A stretch of DNA of 64,000 nucleotides from Isoetes taiwanensis (GCA_021234155.1 JAJEKV010000061.1:8809262-8873261); one strand, 5' to 3'; positions 1 to 12,470 are shown, numbered from the stretch's first letter. Numbers and translations: made by a program. The notes: generated by a model not told the origin, from the sequence alone.

Positions 1-1481
1 TCAGTTACGTATTGCTTCTGTTTCTCTCCTCCTCACCTTGAACTTCAGGCCCTCCTTCGTCACGCACACGAACTTTGTCCTCAGTCCTTCACCGCCGTGA
101 CCGGCACTTCCGTTTTATCGGTCAACCATGGAAGACGCCACCTCCAGGGTCGCGACGGCGAGCGGCGCACGTCTCGAGCCTCTCGCCTCGCCCGTGATAG
201 TAGATCGAGCCTGAATCCCTTCATGCGCGCGCGTCACGTAGTCCCTCTGCGTCGTCATTTCTCGCCTCGTTGCCGAGCGCAGCAGCTCGCGGTACAGCTT
301 TGTAGTGGCCCATGTCGAGTCCGGGATGCCGAGCTTCTGTGGTTCTTGCCGTGAACTGTTCGCAGAACTCAGTCCTCGTGTTCCTGCCCCTCAACATCCT
401 CGAGCGCCTCCACGATAAGCGTTCCTTGCGGATCACCTTCAGGACCTTGTTCTGCTGCAGGTTCCCAGATGTTCAGCGGCAGGTCCGAGTCCACAACGCC
501 TGTGGAAGCCATGCTTCAGTTTGGGCACAGCTCCCCCAGTTGTCCGTTGAAGGAACACGCTAAGGAACGCCAGTTTGATGCTGTCTTCTTGTTCACCGAA
601 CATGTCGAAACGGCAAGATAGCCTGGCGCGAGCCTGCGGATGCTGAACCTTGCTGGCCCTCAACGCTGCCTGCAGCGTGGTCCCTCCCAGCGTCGTTGCT
701 GACGCCTCGCGTAAACGCGGCGTACCCTCCTTCGTGATGTCCTCTCGGCCGCGTCCACAGCGGTTTGTTCCGTCCAGCAGCTCGAACTGCTCGACACCTC
801 ACCTTCTTCGCCCTCTTCGCGCCCCTGTCCCACCTCGGCCTCGTCGTCCTTCTTCCTCGTCCCCGTCGTCGTCACCCTTCCGTGCTCTCCACGAGCAGCT
901 TCCTGGATCCTCGTAGCTGATGAACCTGGAGTTTCACGCAGGTCCTTCAGGCGACGTTCCTCCAGGCCCAGCTGGTCCCCTTCAGCCGCATGCACGCAGG
1001 CTGGCGAGTAAGCTCCTGGTGCCCGGCGTAGTCGTCAGCAGTGAACGTACTGCCAGCAGACGACCTACTGTGGCCGCCTCAAAGTCATCGTTGTGCTCGA
1101 CGGCCAAACGAATTCGTCCGCAATAAGAGGTAGCTGACCGAACCTGAACGATCGGGCGCCGATGCCACCCCGCCCCTGACCGCCCGGCGAACGCCTCGCC
1201 GGAGCGACGCCCGGTGGCCGTTCGGCAGGTCAGTTTCGTCGCGCCGGATGCCGCCGCCGATCAGCGCCCCGCCGCCTTGTCGGGGATGGACCCGGGATGC
1301 AGCTCGGCCTCCAGCAAAGGCGTCAGCAGAATTCAGTTAGCCCCGGCAGTGATCCTGCTCGAGCGCATCAGGATGCGCGCCGCCGACCAACCGGTGCAGG
1401 AAGCGATCCTCGTTCGAGCAGAATCGCGTTGATGATCAGCGACATCAGCTGGATCCACTGGAACGTAAACGTCTCAGTCAT
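1..1481 (-). pseudogene. Hsp90 copy 1, cut by window edge, frameshifted
   Basis: Hsp90 is an ATP-dependent dimeric chaperone with an N-terminal GHKL ATPase domain, a charged linker, a middle client-binding domain and a C-terminal dimerisation domain. Read leftward from 1,481, the start gives MTETFTFQ followed by QLMSLII, the classic N-terminus. The VVDSEDLPLNI-type middle-domain segment lies near 440-500. The window edge cuts inside the C-terminal domain, near the CVTKEGL-type segment at 1-80. No frame stays open for more than about 110 codons, and indels break the gene many times. The ATG is chosen because MTETF is the family start and the GC-rich spacer follows directly upstream. Confidence 0.8.
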
Positions 1482-1779
1482 GATGATGGCGGAAGGGCGC
1501 GGGCAAAACTACACCCCATAACCACCACAATGAAACGTCACGTACCGCACTGTCCAACAAACCGGATCGATCATCGTAAAACTCAACCTCGTGTCCACCG
1601 CGGTGTCGCCTGCGGAAGTAATAACACAAAACGCCAGCGGAGGGTAGTGGAGAAGCGCGCGCCGTAATCGGCGATTAAAATATCCTGAATACTTGATAGG
1701 ACGACATGTCACCCCAATAAATCACTGGTATATTCTGTTCAATCCCACGGACCCCAATTTGAAGACGATCCGAGCGTTT

Positions 1780-3720
1780 TAGCCACCCATGCTGGCGCGA
1801 CGGGTGCGGATTAGCACAGGCTCGTCCCGGCCATGCCCAGCCTTGCCTGACCGTGTGACAGCCCAGCGTAGCCAGGGCTCATCCAGCGAGAAGCCAGATG
1901 TCGAACAGCAGATACACAAGATCCTTTTCACCGTCTTCTGTCGCCTCGTTATCCGCCCTGACCTTTGCGCTTCAGCTCGCGACGATGCCGCCCGCCGATC
2001 CCATCGTCTCGACGCACCGCACGACGACATTTCGGTGCCGCGTAGCGGCCTGCGCCTGCAAGGCCCACCTGAACTCGCCGCCTCGTCACCAGCCCTACTC
2101 AAGTGATGCCTGACAGGGCGTTCCCGCTCAGCGTGACCCTTCTCAACCTGGGTCGCCCAGACAACCTTTGATCGCTCTCTGACAGCTTCTCGAACGTAGC
2201 CTCTCCTCCTCCTTCTAAGTTTCTCCCTCCTCGACTCGAACTTCAGGCCCTCCTTCGTCACGCACATGAACTTGTCCCTGAAGTCCTCCTTCACCTGCTG
2301 CATCAGCCGTGGCCCGTCGATCGGGTCAACCATGAAGATCACCTCCAGGTCGCGACGGCGAGCCCCAGGAGGCGCGACGTCTCGATTTCCTTCTTTCCTT
2401 TGCCCCGCCCGTGATGTAGTAGATTCAGTGAGCCTGACCCTCCTTCTCGCGCAGCCCGCCAGTCCCTTCAGCGTCGTCGACCGCGCCCTCGGTCGCCGGT
2501 AAGCGCAGCTCGCACAGCTTCTTGCGGTTCGTCGAGTCCCCGTGGATGCCGGTTTCCGTGTCCTTGCTGAACTGCTCGTGGTGCAGTCCTTGTAGTCCTC
2601 AAAGCTGTTTCAGCCAGCCTCGTAATATCCTCGAGAGCGCCTTCTTCTTCGATGTTCTGGTGGATCAAATTCTATAGGATCTTGTCTCCACGGTAGGTTC
2701 TCACGCCAGCGGTTCTAGCAGCAGGTCCTCGGAGTCCACAACGCCCCAGGAAGCGTCGGCACAGCTCCTCGTGTGCCGTCCAGTTTTACGGTACCACGCG
2801 CGAAACGCCAGCCGATGTTGTCTCCCTTGTTCGGCTCGAACATGTCGAACGCGCGCTTCGGCGCGAACAGGATGCAGCGGAACCGCGCGCTCCCCAACAG
2901 GCGTCACGGTAGCAGTGGTCCCTCCTCCCAGTCGTTGCTGATCGCCTTTGTAGAACGCGTGCGCGTACCTCGATGCCATCCTTCGGCGCGGGCAGTCCGC
3001 AGTATTTGTTCCGTTCAGTAGCTCGAAACCGTTTTTCTGATACCCTCCCTTCACCTCGTCTTCGTCCCTTCTTTCAGAAGTCCGTTCCACTCGTCGTCGT
3101 CGTCTCGCCCTCGTCGCTGTCACGCCTCCTCTCCGGTGCTCTTCCGCTTATAGCTCGATCCCGCAGCCATGTAACCGGAAAGTGTTTCACGAGGTCCTCG
3201 GTGTGACGCTCCTCCAGGTGGCCCAGCCGGTCCCTTCGGCTGCAGCACACGTGAGTACTATGAGCAAGCCCCTGAGTTGGCGCAGTCGCCGCCAGCGGAA
3301 CGCACCGCCAGACGATCTCCCACGCTCGCCCATCAATACAGCTCGATATCACAACCATCTCGTCCGCAACAAGCGTAAAGAAGAGCAGACGCCAGAACTG
3401 ACCGCGATCATGCCGATGTCGTTAATTTGCCCGGGATCGCCTCCCGCTTGAACGCCGCCGGAGGCGATCAAAGCCCGGCTGTTCGCGCGTCAAATTTCAG
3501 TTGGCGTTTCTGATGCCATCGCTTGCTCAGATCAGTTGCTGCCCGCCGCCTGCTGGGGATGCAGTCAGCCCGTGTTGCGCGCCAAAGATTCGTCAGCTTC
3601 TAGTAAGATTCGTTTGAGCGCACTCAGATGCGTTGCCGACCGGAATCGCAGGAAGCATCTCCTTGTTCTGAGCAGAACGTGTTTATTGATCAGCTTATTA
3701 CCATGATCCTGGAACTGTCC
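1780..3720 (-). pseudogene. Hsp90 copy 2, frameshifted
   Basis: This is a complete-length unit of the array, with ends approximate. Recognisable pieces from C-terminus to N-terminus are GFSLDEP (about 1,885-1,905), FMVDPIDG with KFMCVTKEGLKFE (about 2,235-2,340), VVDSEDL (about 2,720-2,745), CILFAPKRAFDMFEPNKGDN (about 2,820-2,880), and the acidic charged linker encoded by ctcgtc-type triplets (about 3,050-3,140). The N-terminal ATPase domain (3,300-3,720) is the most scrambled part. Middle-domain wording matches cytosolic eukaryotic Hsp90. Frames change repeatedly by single-base gains and losses, so no functional protein can be read as given. Confidence 0.8.
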
Positions 3721-3979
3721 TGATTGAGGAAGCAAGGGAAGGCAACTACACCGCCAATTCTACTCATGATGCAAATGTCGCTGCACCGCACTTTGTCCAC
3801 CAACGGGACGATCATCTAAACTCAGCATCCGTGCTCGAACGCGGTGTCTCTGGGTGACTGGGAATCAAGAAATAAAACAGCGAGGAGAAACACGTCGCAA
3901 CGCGTCAAACGTTTTGTCTCGGGAATAAATGCAACCGCCGTCAGGGAACCGGCCGGAGACCGTGAGGACCCACCTTGAA

Positions 3980-5868
3980 TAATGATCCATAGCGTGTTTT
4001 CTGACACCGCGTGGCAGTGATTGGGCACGGGCACAGGCCCGTCCTCGCCAGCCGAGCTTGATCATGCTGGTGACAAACACGGGGCGGTGGGGCCAACCAG
4101 CAGAAGCCGTGAGTCAGTGCAGCGCTGTGTCGAACAGCATACAAGATCTTCACCGTCTCGTCGTCGGGTCCCCACTGACCTTGCGCTTCAGCCGTGATGA
4201 TGCCGTGCTTCGCCGATCCCCATTGCTCCTCGACACCGGCGTACGATTTGATAGCCCGTTGCAGCGCCGCAGCCTTCAGCGATCTGCTCCAGGGTGCGCT
4301 CCACCGAACTTCGTCGTCACCAGAATTAATGGCGACGTCGAGGCAGGCGCCCGTCACAAATTCTCCTCAACCTTGTCGCCCAGATGTCCTTGATCGCTCA
4401 CAGCTTCGAACGCAGCCTTCCTCCTCCTTCTGCTTCTTCCCTCCTTGACCTCGAACTCAGCCACTTAAACCCTGTCCCCAGCCCTTCAATTCATCATACC
4501 GTCTATCTACCAACTGGCTGAAGAGGACCAAATTCCGTGTTCCATGAGCCCCGAAAGCCTTCCGGTCCTCAGCTCCAGGCAGATCTGAGCCCAGAATCCT
4601 CTCGCCAGCTATCCAGCGGCCTGCTCGGCCTCAAGGCCTCTGCCTGCCGTGCAGCAGCCTGCACAGCTTCTGCGTCTGCCCGAGTCCCCGTGATGCTGAG
4701 CCTGTGTCCTTGCCGAACCGGCCGTGAAACCTCTGTGTCCTCAAGAGTTTTGGGCCAGCTCCTAAACATCCTTTGAGCCTTCACGATGTTCTTGGTGGAT
4801 CACCCTCAGGATCTGTTCTGCCGAGGTTTCTGACAAGTTCCCATGGCAGGTCCCTCGAAACGCAGCACCGCCCTCTGGTGGGGAAGCCGTCAGCTTCAGC
4901 GCATGCCAGCCCCGCAGCGGTCCATGATGCAACACGGCAAACGTACAGCCTTTGATGTTACCCTTCTCTGTTCTGGTTCGAATGATGTTTGAACGGCGCT
5001 TGGCGCAGCGAACTCGCCGGCCTCAACGCCAGCGCCTACGGCAGCGTGGTCCTCCCCAGTCGTTGCTGATCGCCTGCAACGCGGCGTACTCCTCCCCGCG
5101 TGGATGTCTCGGGTCGCGCCCGCAAAGTGTTTGTTCTGTTCCTCAGTAGTCGAACCTGCTCGAATTCCTTCACCTTCGTCTTCGTCCGTCCCACAATTGG
5201 TCATCGTCTCGTCCTCGTCGTCGTCAGCCATTTTCGTGTTTCTCTCTAATCAGGAGCAGTTGATCTCGTAGCTGATGAACCTGGAGCGCTTTTTCACGAG
5301 GTCCCGCAGTGGCGACGTTTCCTCCAGGTATCACCCAGCTGGTCCTCCTTCAGCCGGTGGTAGCATATATATTAATGCGAGTACTGCGAGTTAAGCAAGC
5401 CCTCCTGAGTTCGGCGCGCACAGTGAACGTACCGCCAGACGATTCCCCACCACTGCATGCCTCGTCATCGTTGTAGCTGATCGTCACAACGACCTTTGTC
5501 CGCAATACAGGCAGAGAAGCCGACGCTGCGCCGAACTGACCGACCCAGCGCCAGTCGCCACCCTGCCTGGATCGGCTCCATGAACGCCTCGTGCCGGAGC
5601 GACCAGCCCGTGCTTGTTCATAAGGTCGCTTTGCCGCTGATGCTGCTGTCGATCAGCGGCCGTCTTCGCCGCCTGCTGATTGATCTGACGCAGCTCGGTT
5701 CTCGCAGCGAAGTCAGCACCGCCAGCCTGCAAGTGATCCTGCTCGAGCGCAATCGTGACGCGTTGCCGCGATCAACCACGAAGACTTCCGTCTTGAGTGA
5801 GACCAAGACGGATTTCAGCGACATCAGCCGGCTGGACTTTGTTTCCCGGGGAACGCAAACGTCCTAGT
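3980..5868 (-). pseudogene. Hsp90 copy 3, frameshifted
   Basis: Third unit of the array. The N-terminal end is near 5,868, where the reverse complement resembles the MTETFAF start, and the QLMSLI-like segment lies near 5,815-5,835. The C-terminal MIKLG segment lies near 4,055-4,070, followed by a short tail and a stop near 3,980. The acidic linker (gatgacgaggacgag-like) is at about 5,200-5,235. The copy is shorter than a typical 2.1-kb Hsp90 coding sequence because of net deletions. Both ends are estimates from alignment by eye with the other copies. Confidence 0.75.
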
Positions 5869-6134
5869 CAGATGATGGAAGGGCGGCGTGTGCTGGGCAT
5901 CTGCTACCCTTTGGAAGGATCAAATATTTAAATGTACTGTACCGTCCAACAACCGACGATTATCAAACCCAGCATCCGTGTGGTGTCCAGAATAGAACGC
6001 ACAAAACACCGCACACAAAATACGCCGCACCGGCGTCGGGAAAAGCAGCAAATTGCCCCAACAAACAACGTCGCCTCCAGAATCTGGGCTGAGATTTCAA
6101 TTTAGTCCACGAATTCCACCCACACGCATCCGGT

Positions 6135-8000
6135 GTTTATTAACGGCGGGGTGACGGAGAATACGGGGCGGTACCGTCCTCGCCACGTTTGCCGAGCTGA
6201 TCGCGGTGGGATGCGCTCAGCGTAGCCGGTGGTCATCCAGCGGTAGCTGATGCCGGCAGCGCCGTGTCGGAACAGCAGATACACAAGACCTCACTGCCCG
6301 TCGCTCGGTCCACCTTGCGCCAGTTTGCAGATGCCGTGCCGGGCGATCGCCCTTCGACACGCAGGGCGATATGGCAGCCAGTGCCGCAGCGCTCTGCGCT
6401 TCGCTGATTCGCTCCGCGTGCAAGCGCTCCTACCTGAACTCCTCAGTTTCCTGTCACTAGAATGTAATGGCGATGGTCGATAGGCAGCCCAGTCAGCTGC
6501 AATTTCACCCTGTCGCCCAGGATGTCCTGATCTGCCTCTGAGCAGCTCGAACGCAGCCTCCTTCGCTTCTTCCTCCTCCTCGACTTTGAACTTCAGTCGT
6601 CACGCACATGAACTTTGTCCTTGAAGTCCTTTCACCTATGTACCTGCCTGATCGGGGTCAACCACAGTGACCACCAGGTCGTGATTTGAGCCTCCTGGTG
6701 GAAGTGATGTCTCGAGTTTCTTTGCTCCCTTTTGCCCGGTGATGTAGATCGAGCCTCGACCCTCAGCGTGCCGGTTCAGCGTTGCCGGCCTCGCGCCTTC
6801 GTCGTGCGTGTGCTCGTACAGCTTCTTGCCTGTTTATCCTCGTGATGCTGGAGTTTGTGTTTCGCATGAAACTGCTCGTAGAAACCCTCAGTCTCGTTGT
6901 TTCCTAGTTATTCTAATGATTCGAGCGCCTTCTTCATGATGTTCTCGCGGATTACCGGTGACCCTGTTCTGCCGTCTCACGAGATGTTCCGGGTGGCCCG
7001 GAGTCCACAACGCGAAGCTGCCGTCGGGCAGTTCGCAAAGGTTCCGTAGCGACGAATACGCGCGAATTCTGGCAGCCGATGTTGCGAGCCTTTTCGTCTG
7101 CCTGAAACATGTCGGAATTAAGATATTTCGGCGCAATGCAGGATGCAGCGGAACCCTGCTGGCCTCAACGCGAAGTGTCACGGCAGCGGGTCCTCCGTGA
7201 ATAAGAGTGATTGCCTCTTTAGTAGAACGTGTGGTGCACCCTCCCCGAGGTCCTCTCGGCCGTGCGTGTCCTTCAGCAGTGTTTGTTCCCAGTCTCAGTT
7301 AGTTCTGAACCTGCTTCGAATTCCCTCTCACCCTTTTCTAGTCTCGTCCTTTGCGTCCGTCCTCCACCAGAAGGCTCGTCGTCGTCCTTCTCTTTCCTGT
7401 CCCTCGTCGTCAGTCACTCCTTTCCGTGCTCTTCCATGAGTGAAAGTCGATCCTGCAGCTGCTTGATGAACCTCGGGAGTGCTTCTTCTGAGGGCCCTTA
7501 GAAGCATTGCCCTGGTGGTGCATCTATTATTCCTCCTTCCAAATGTGTTACAATGCAGGATCAGTGAAAGCAAGTTCTTGAGTTCGGTAAATGTCGCTGG
7601 TTAACGTTGCACCGCCGCGACGACTGATGGACGTACGCCTGGTCGTCGCCGCCCGGACGTCAAACTAATCTCAACAGTAGGTGGTGAGTAGCTCGACGCC
7701 GAACCTAATTTGATCGCCGATGCACCCTGCTCGATCGCCTGACGAACGCCGAGCTGCGCGATCAGCCCGGTGTTACCCATGGTCGCCGACGTTTCGACGG
7801 GCGTCAGTGCCCGCCTTTTGTCAGGGATGATCTGGATGCAGCTCGGCTCCGCAGCCAAAGCGCCATCTGGTTGTGCCCCTGGTAGTGATTCTGTCGATGC
7901 AATGACGCGTTGAACAACCCAGAAGATCCCCTGTTCGAGGAACGTTAGCCAGATCAGCGACATCAGCTGGCCGATCCCAGCCTGAACGCAAACCAGCCAC
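6135..8000 (-). pseudogene. Hsp90 copy 4, frameshifted
   Basis: Fourth unit. Its N-terminal region is the best preserved in the array. Within 7,601-8,000 one open frame reads QLMSLI, then CIQIIPDK, then GNTGLIAQLG and IEQGA. These match the ATPase-domain blocks around the catalytic Glu/Asn helix, the strand before the DTGIGM motif, and the segment after it. DTGIGM itself has been damaged to ETSATM. The leader upstream of the start stays open by chance in the same frame to 8,317. The middle and C-terminal domains to about 6,135 are heavily frameshifted. The C-terminal RIHRMIKLG block is visible near 6,200. Confidence 0.8.
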
Positions 8001-8294
8001 AGACGGATGGTGAAGCGGCGGCGGTAGCGCGGGCACCACCTTACCCACCACACGGGAATGTCACGTACCAGTAATTTGTCCACCACCTGGACGATCAGCA
8101 AAACCCGCATCCGTTCAACGCGTAGGCTTTGTGATTGTAAACGCGTACAACAAAAACGCACACAAAACGCACAGGCGAGGGTGAGGAATACGCCGCAGGC
8201 ACCGGCGTCGGCAAACTCTGTCTCTAAATAAATGCACCGTCGCCCGAAATCGGGCCAGACTTGTTTAGTCCACGGACCCATCGAAGACGTATCC
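8001..8294 (-). promoter_or_regulatory. Hsp90 inter-gene spacer (leader/3' end), example of a repeated spacer
   Basis: A spacer of about 0.25 to 0.3 kb sits between successive copies (also about 1,482-1,779, 3,721-3,979, 5,869-6,134 and 10,161-10,469). It carries a shared segment with acaacaaaaa and cacaaaacgca words. It must hold the downstream gene's promoter or leader and the upstream gene's 3' end. I see no clear TATA box. So short a spacer recalls compact protist gene arrays. Confidence 0.45.
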
Positions 8295-10160
8295 AGGGTA
8301 GCCGACAATGGGCGCAAGTGATGGCATGTGGCACAGGCTCAACCTCGTCACCAGGGCCGAGCTTGATCATGCGGTGGATGCCCAGCGTAGCCGCTGGGTC
8401 ATCCAGTGAGAAGCCAGACAAGCAGCGCTTTGCCTGAATAGCAGATACAAGATCCTTCACCGTCTTATCGCCTGGTCCGCCTCGACCTTTGCGCTTGTTT
8501 CGCGGATGATGCCGTGCTCGATCTCACCCGCCCTCTTCGACACCATGTGACACGACGACATGTTTCAGTGCCGCAGCGCCTGCGCCTTCTGCTGATCGCC
8601 CATGTGCGCGCCGCCCAATCTCGAACCTTCCGCTCGTCACCAGAATGCCCAAGACGTCGACAGGCGCCCGCTTCGGCTGCACTTCCTCAACCTTTGTCGC
8701 CCAGGATGTCCTTGATCGCCTCTGGAGCAGCCTCGAACGCAGCCTCCTCCTCCTTCTGCTTCCTCCTGAACATCCGTCCGAAATTTCGCCACCGCTGTCA
8801 CGATCGCCTCCACACACACATCAGCCAGTCAGCAGCAGCAGAGCCTCCTCCAGGAGCGCGCATGTCCTCGAGCTTTCCTTGCTCCCAGCCCTGTGATAAG
8901 TGTAGACTGAGCTCTTGACCCTCCTTCGCGCGTCATTGGCTGTAGTCCCTTCAGCTCGCTCGGCTCCTCGCGCCTCGTCAGGCCAGAAGCAGCAGCCTGT
9001 ATAGCTTCTGGTGGCTCACCGGAGTCCCTCGATGCTGTGGTGAGTTTGTGCTCTGCTGAAACTGCTCGATTTCGTAGTCCCTGCTTGTGCCTCCACAGCT
9101 CCCCTCGAATATCCCCTGAGCGCCTTCTTCACGATGCGTTCTTTGCGATCACCGTGATCTGTTCTCGCCGGCAGGTTCTCACGCGAGATGTTCAGCGGCA
9201 GGTCCTCGGAGTCCGCCAACGCCCTTCAGGAAGCCAAGCCAGTCGTGGGGCACAGCCCCTCTGCAGTTGTCCATGATGAACACGCTGGGCGAACGTACAC
9301 AGCTTCATTGCTGTTCTCTCCCGTTCCCGGCCCTGAACATCGAACGAGCGCTTTCGGCGCGAACAGGATGCAGCGCGCGCGGAACTCAGCCACCGCTGAA
9401 GTGTTTACGGCAGCGGTCCCTCCCAGTCGCGCGGTTGATCGCCTGGGGAACGCGGGCGGCCCTCCTCTGATGTCCTCTGGTCGCGCGCCCACAGCGGCTT
9501 GTTCTTGTTCGCAGCCCATTGTCGAATACCCTCCTCTTTCACCTTCTTCGTCTCTTTGTCCTTCTTCGTCCCGGTCCCACCCTCGGGCCTCAAGTCGTCG
9601 TCCTTCTTCTCGTCCTCGTCGCCGTTGGTCACCTCTCCGTGCTCTTTCCAACAGAGCAAGCTCGTGATCCCCTGTAGCTGATGAACTCGTTGAGTGTCAA
9701 CGAGGTTGTCCTTCGTGGCATGCCCCTCTGCGTACCCAGAAGTCAGTCCCTCCTTTCAGGCCGGTAAGCGGCACAATGCGAGTACCGTATGCCCGAGTTC
9801 CGACGCTGAACTCTGACCTAGATCGCGCGACGTCGCCACCCTGCTCGATCGCTCCAGCTTAAACGCCTCGTGGAGCGCGCGATCAGCCTGGTGCTTTGCC
9901 CGCCGGGCTTCAGCCTTGCTGGATACCAGCGCCCATCAGCGCCGCGCCTCGCCCGCCTTGAGCCGCGGGATGATTCCGGACAGAGTCAGTCTTGCGCAGC
10001 TAAAGGCCAGTACTGCCGGCTCCGGCGGGATCTGTCGAGCGCATCAGACGCGTTGCTGATCAATCCACGCAGGAAAGGATCTCCCTTTATTCGGAGTGGT
10101 CGTTGATGACCAGCGGACATCGCTTTGGTTGATCTCAGAGCCCCGGCAAACGTCCTCATC
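8295..10160 (-). pseudogene. Hsp90 copy 5, frameshifted
   Basis: Fifth unit. C-terminal codons read KDLV, GFSLDDPAATLG and IHRMIKLG at about 8,360-8,460. The most diagnostic Hsp90 middle-domain signature, DSEDLPLNISREN, reads cleanly at about 9,175-9,215, followed by an IVKKAL block in the same frame. An AAFYKAISNDW-like stretch and an acidic linker lie at 9,420-9,660. The N-terminal ATPase domain occupies about 9,800-10,160 and is badly frameshifted. Because each copy is broken at different places, a consensus of copies would describe the family better than any one copy. Confidence 0.8.
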
Positions 10161-10469
10161 GTTTATTTAGACGGTGGAAGGCGCAGGTAAAGGGCAACTT
10201 ACACCCCTCGGCGCACTCACCACGGCCACGAAACGGGTTACTGCAACTGCACTGTCCACCAACCCGGGACGATCATCGCAAACCTGGTAACCCCGTGTTC
10301 AACGCGGGTGTCCGTGATCAGGAATCTACAACAAAAATGCACAAAACGCACAGCGAGGGAGAACACGCCGCAGCACGAAAAGTAGTAAATCGTTGCCTTA
10401 ACAACAATTCGGTTTCCAGGAATCCGGCTGAGACTTGTTTTAAACCAATGGATCGATTGTAGCGATTAT

Positions 10470-12415
10470 TCAGCGGGGTGTTGACACTGGCGCAAGCAGA
10501 CGGGCACGGGCGTTAGGTTTGTCCTTGTTAATGCTCATAGGCTATTTCGATCGCGGGTGGATGTGTCACATGCAGCGTAGCCGGTGGGGTCAAACCAGCA
10601 GAAGCCGACGCTTTCGCAGCGCTGTGTCAGTCGGCAGGATATTGGGCAGATCCTCAATTGTCTTGTCGCTCTCAACCGCCCTCGACCTGCGCTTCAGCCC
10701 GCGGATGCTGTGCCGCTGATCTCCATCGCCCTTCGACACCGCCGGCCGATGATGATGTTTCGCCGGCAGCGCCCGCGCCTCGGGATCGCCCATGCGCCCA
10801 CCCCGAAACCTGCCTCGTCACCATCGCACGGCGACGTCGATGGCGCCCCGTCAGCTGCAACCTTCTCAACCCTGTCGTCAGGGGATGCCCGACTGCCTTC
10901 GAACGCAGCCCTCCCTTCTGTTTTCTCCCTCCCTTGACTCTTTGAACTTAGGCCCTCCTCGCCGGGCCACCACGAACTTCGTCCGAAGTCTCCGCACTGC
11001 CGTAATCACCGCTGTACCTGTCGATCGGGTCAAACCATGAAGCGATCACCCCTCCAGGGCTTCTGCGGATGTGCTGAGCCCTCCAGGGCAAGGCGACGTC
11101 CGGAGCCTTCGCCCGCCTGATGTAGTAGACGAGCCCCGATCTCTGCGCGTCACGTCCTGTTTGTTCCTGCTGCCCTGTCGTTAGAAGCGGTGCACAGCTC
11201 AAGTGGTCTGTCACGAGCCTCGTGACGCTGAGCTCAGGCCTGCCGAACTGCCTGCAGAAACCCCTGTGGTAGTCCCTGTCTCAGCCAGCCCCATCCTTCA
11301 CATGTTCTCGCACTCCACCTCAGGATCTGCCCGGCCGGTGGTGTTCCTACTGCCATGTTCAAAGTGGTGGTCCCTTGAGCCCACAACGCCTCTTCAGGTG
11401 CTTTTAAGCCAGTCGGCACAGCTCCTGTAGTTGTTCCGCCATGATGTAAACACGCAAGTGAACGTAAATAGCTGGACAGCCTTCTTCCTTTGAAGTCTCC
11501 TGGGCCTCCCAGAACATGTACCGAACGAGGCGCTTCGGCGTTGAAATGGAGAGGATGTGGAAGTGAACTGTTACCCTCAACGCCAGTGCTCAAGGTCCTA
11601 GTTGATCACTGTAGAATCGCGGCGTACCCTCCTTCGTGGATGTCCTTTCATCAAAGATGTCCATAGGGTGAAGCCGGTGCCTGTTCAGTCGAACCGACAC
11701 CTCCCTTCATCTTCGCCTGTCCTTCTTCTTTGCAACCTTGTCCTCCACCCTGGGGCTCTGCCTCTGTCGTCCTCTTCTCGTCCCTCGTCGTCGTCGTCAC
11801 CTCCTCTGTGCTCTTCTCCACGAGCAGCCTTGATCCTTGTGCCGATGTAGAACCCTGGGAGTGCTCACGAGGGTCCTCAGCATGCTCTCCCAGGGCCCAG
11901 CCGGCCTCCTCTGCAGCACAAATGAGTACCGCGAGTGTTCCCGAGTTCGGCGTAGCTCGCCGCTGCGCGAAACGCCAGCAGACGACCTCCCACACGTATC
12001 AGCCCCCGTCGTCGCCGTGCCTCGTCCATCCCCGTCCGCGCCCGCGTGAGTAGCCGACGCTGAACGAATCGATCTGCTGATGTCGTCGCCCTGCTCGATC
12101 GCCCATGAACGCCTTCGTGCCGGGAGTGCTGATCGTGCCCAGGCCGTTCGGCTAAGGTCAGCCTCGTCATGCCGGATACCGCTGGGTCGATCAGCGCCGC
12201 CCGCCCGCCCTGCCCGGGATGATCTGATGTGCAGCTTCAGCCTGCGTCAGCGCGTCAGCATCTGTCAGGCTCTGGTAGCGGATCTTGTCGAGCGCAATCA
12301 GACGCGTTGCTGATCAACCCGCGTGGAAGATCTCCTCGTCTGGAGTGGTGCTGATGACCGCTGGCTACCGCTGGCTGATCTCAGCCTGAACGCAAACGTC
12401 CTAAAACAGATGATG
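10470..12415 (-). pseudogene. Hsp90 copy 6, frameshifted, at the junction with AT-rich DNA
   Basis: Last unit. The N-terminal FAFQAEI-like codons are read leftward from about 12,415, and the C-terminal GFxxxDP and MIKLG-type blocks lie near 10,530-10,600. The stop is near 10,470. The sequence leaves the array just upstream of this copy's start codon: the spacer that follows the other starts (gatgatggcggaaggg-like) is replaced after a few bases by AT-rich DNA. The promoter of this copy is therefore missing. Confidence 0.75.
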
Positions 12416-12470
12416 GTGTGTTCACCTTTTAACTTGTCTCCCCACTGGCAAGAGAGAGCAAGGAACATGA

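Larger units (their letters stand above)
1..12420 (-). repeat. Tandem array of about six Hsp90 genes (GC-rich block)
   Basis: The block is built from one unit repeated head to tail. Hsp90 N-terminal codons (reverse complement of gacatcagctgg-like sequence, reading QLMSL) recur near 1,450, 5,825, 7,960, 10,105 and 12,355, with a degraded version near 3,690. C-terminal codons (HRMIKLG) recur near 1,800, 4,060, 6,200, 8,370 and 10,530. The period is about 2.15 to 2.25 kb: roughly 1.9 kb of gene plus 0.25 to 0.3 kb of spacer. GC content is far above the rest of the window and the change at about 12,420 is abrupt. Tandem Hsp90/Hsp83 arrays are known in kinetoplastid protists. The start reads MTETF-like, which is shared by several protist lineages. 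Origin (contaminant, foreign DNA or native) is not settled by sequence alone. Confidence 0.85.

Noticed and set aside
7601-8317. A 238-residue protein with its own N-terminal domain
   Set aside because: The C-terminal half is Hsp90 ATPase domain, but the N-terminal extension is the inter-gene spacer read through by chance; the family start lies near 8,000.
1-12400. Many short independent genes in the GC-rich block
   Set aside because: High GC leaves many chance open frames; almost all are out-of-frame shadows of the broken Hsp90 copies.
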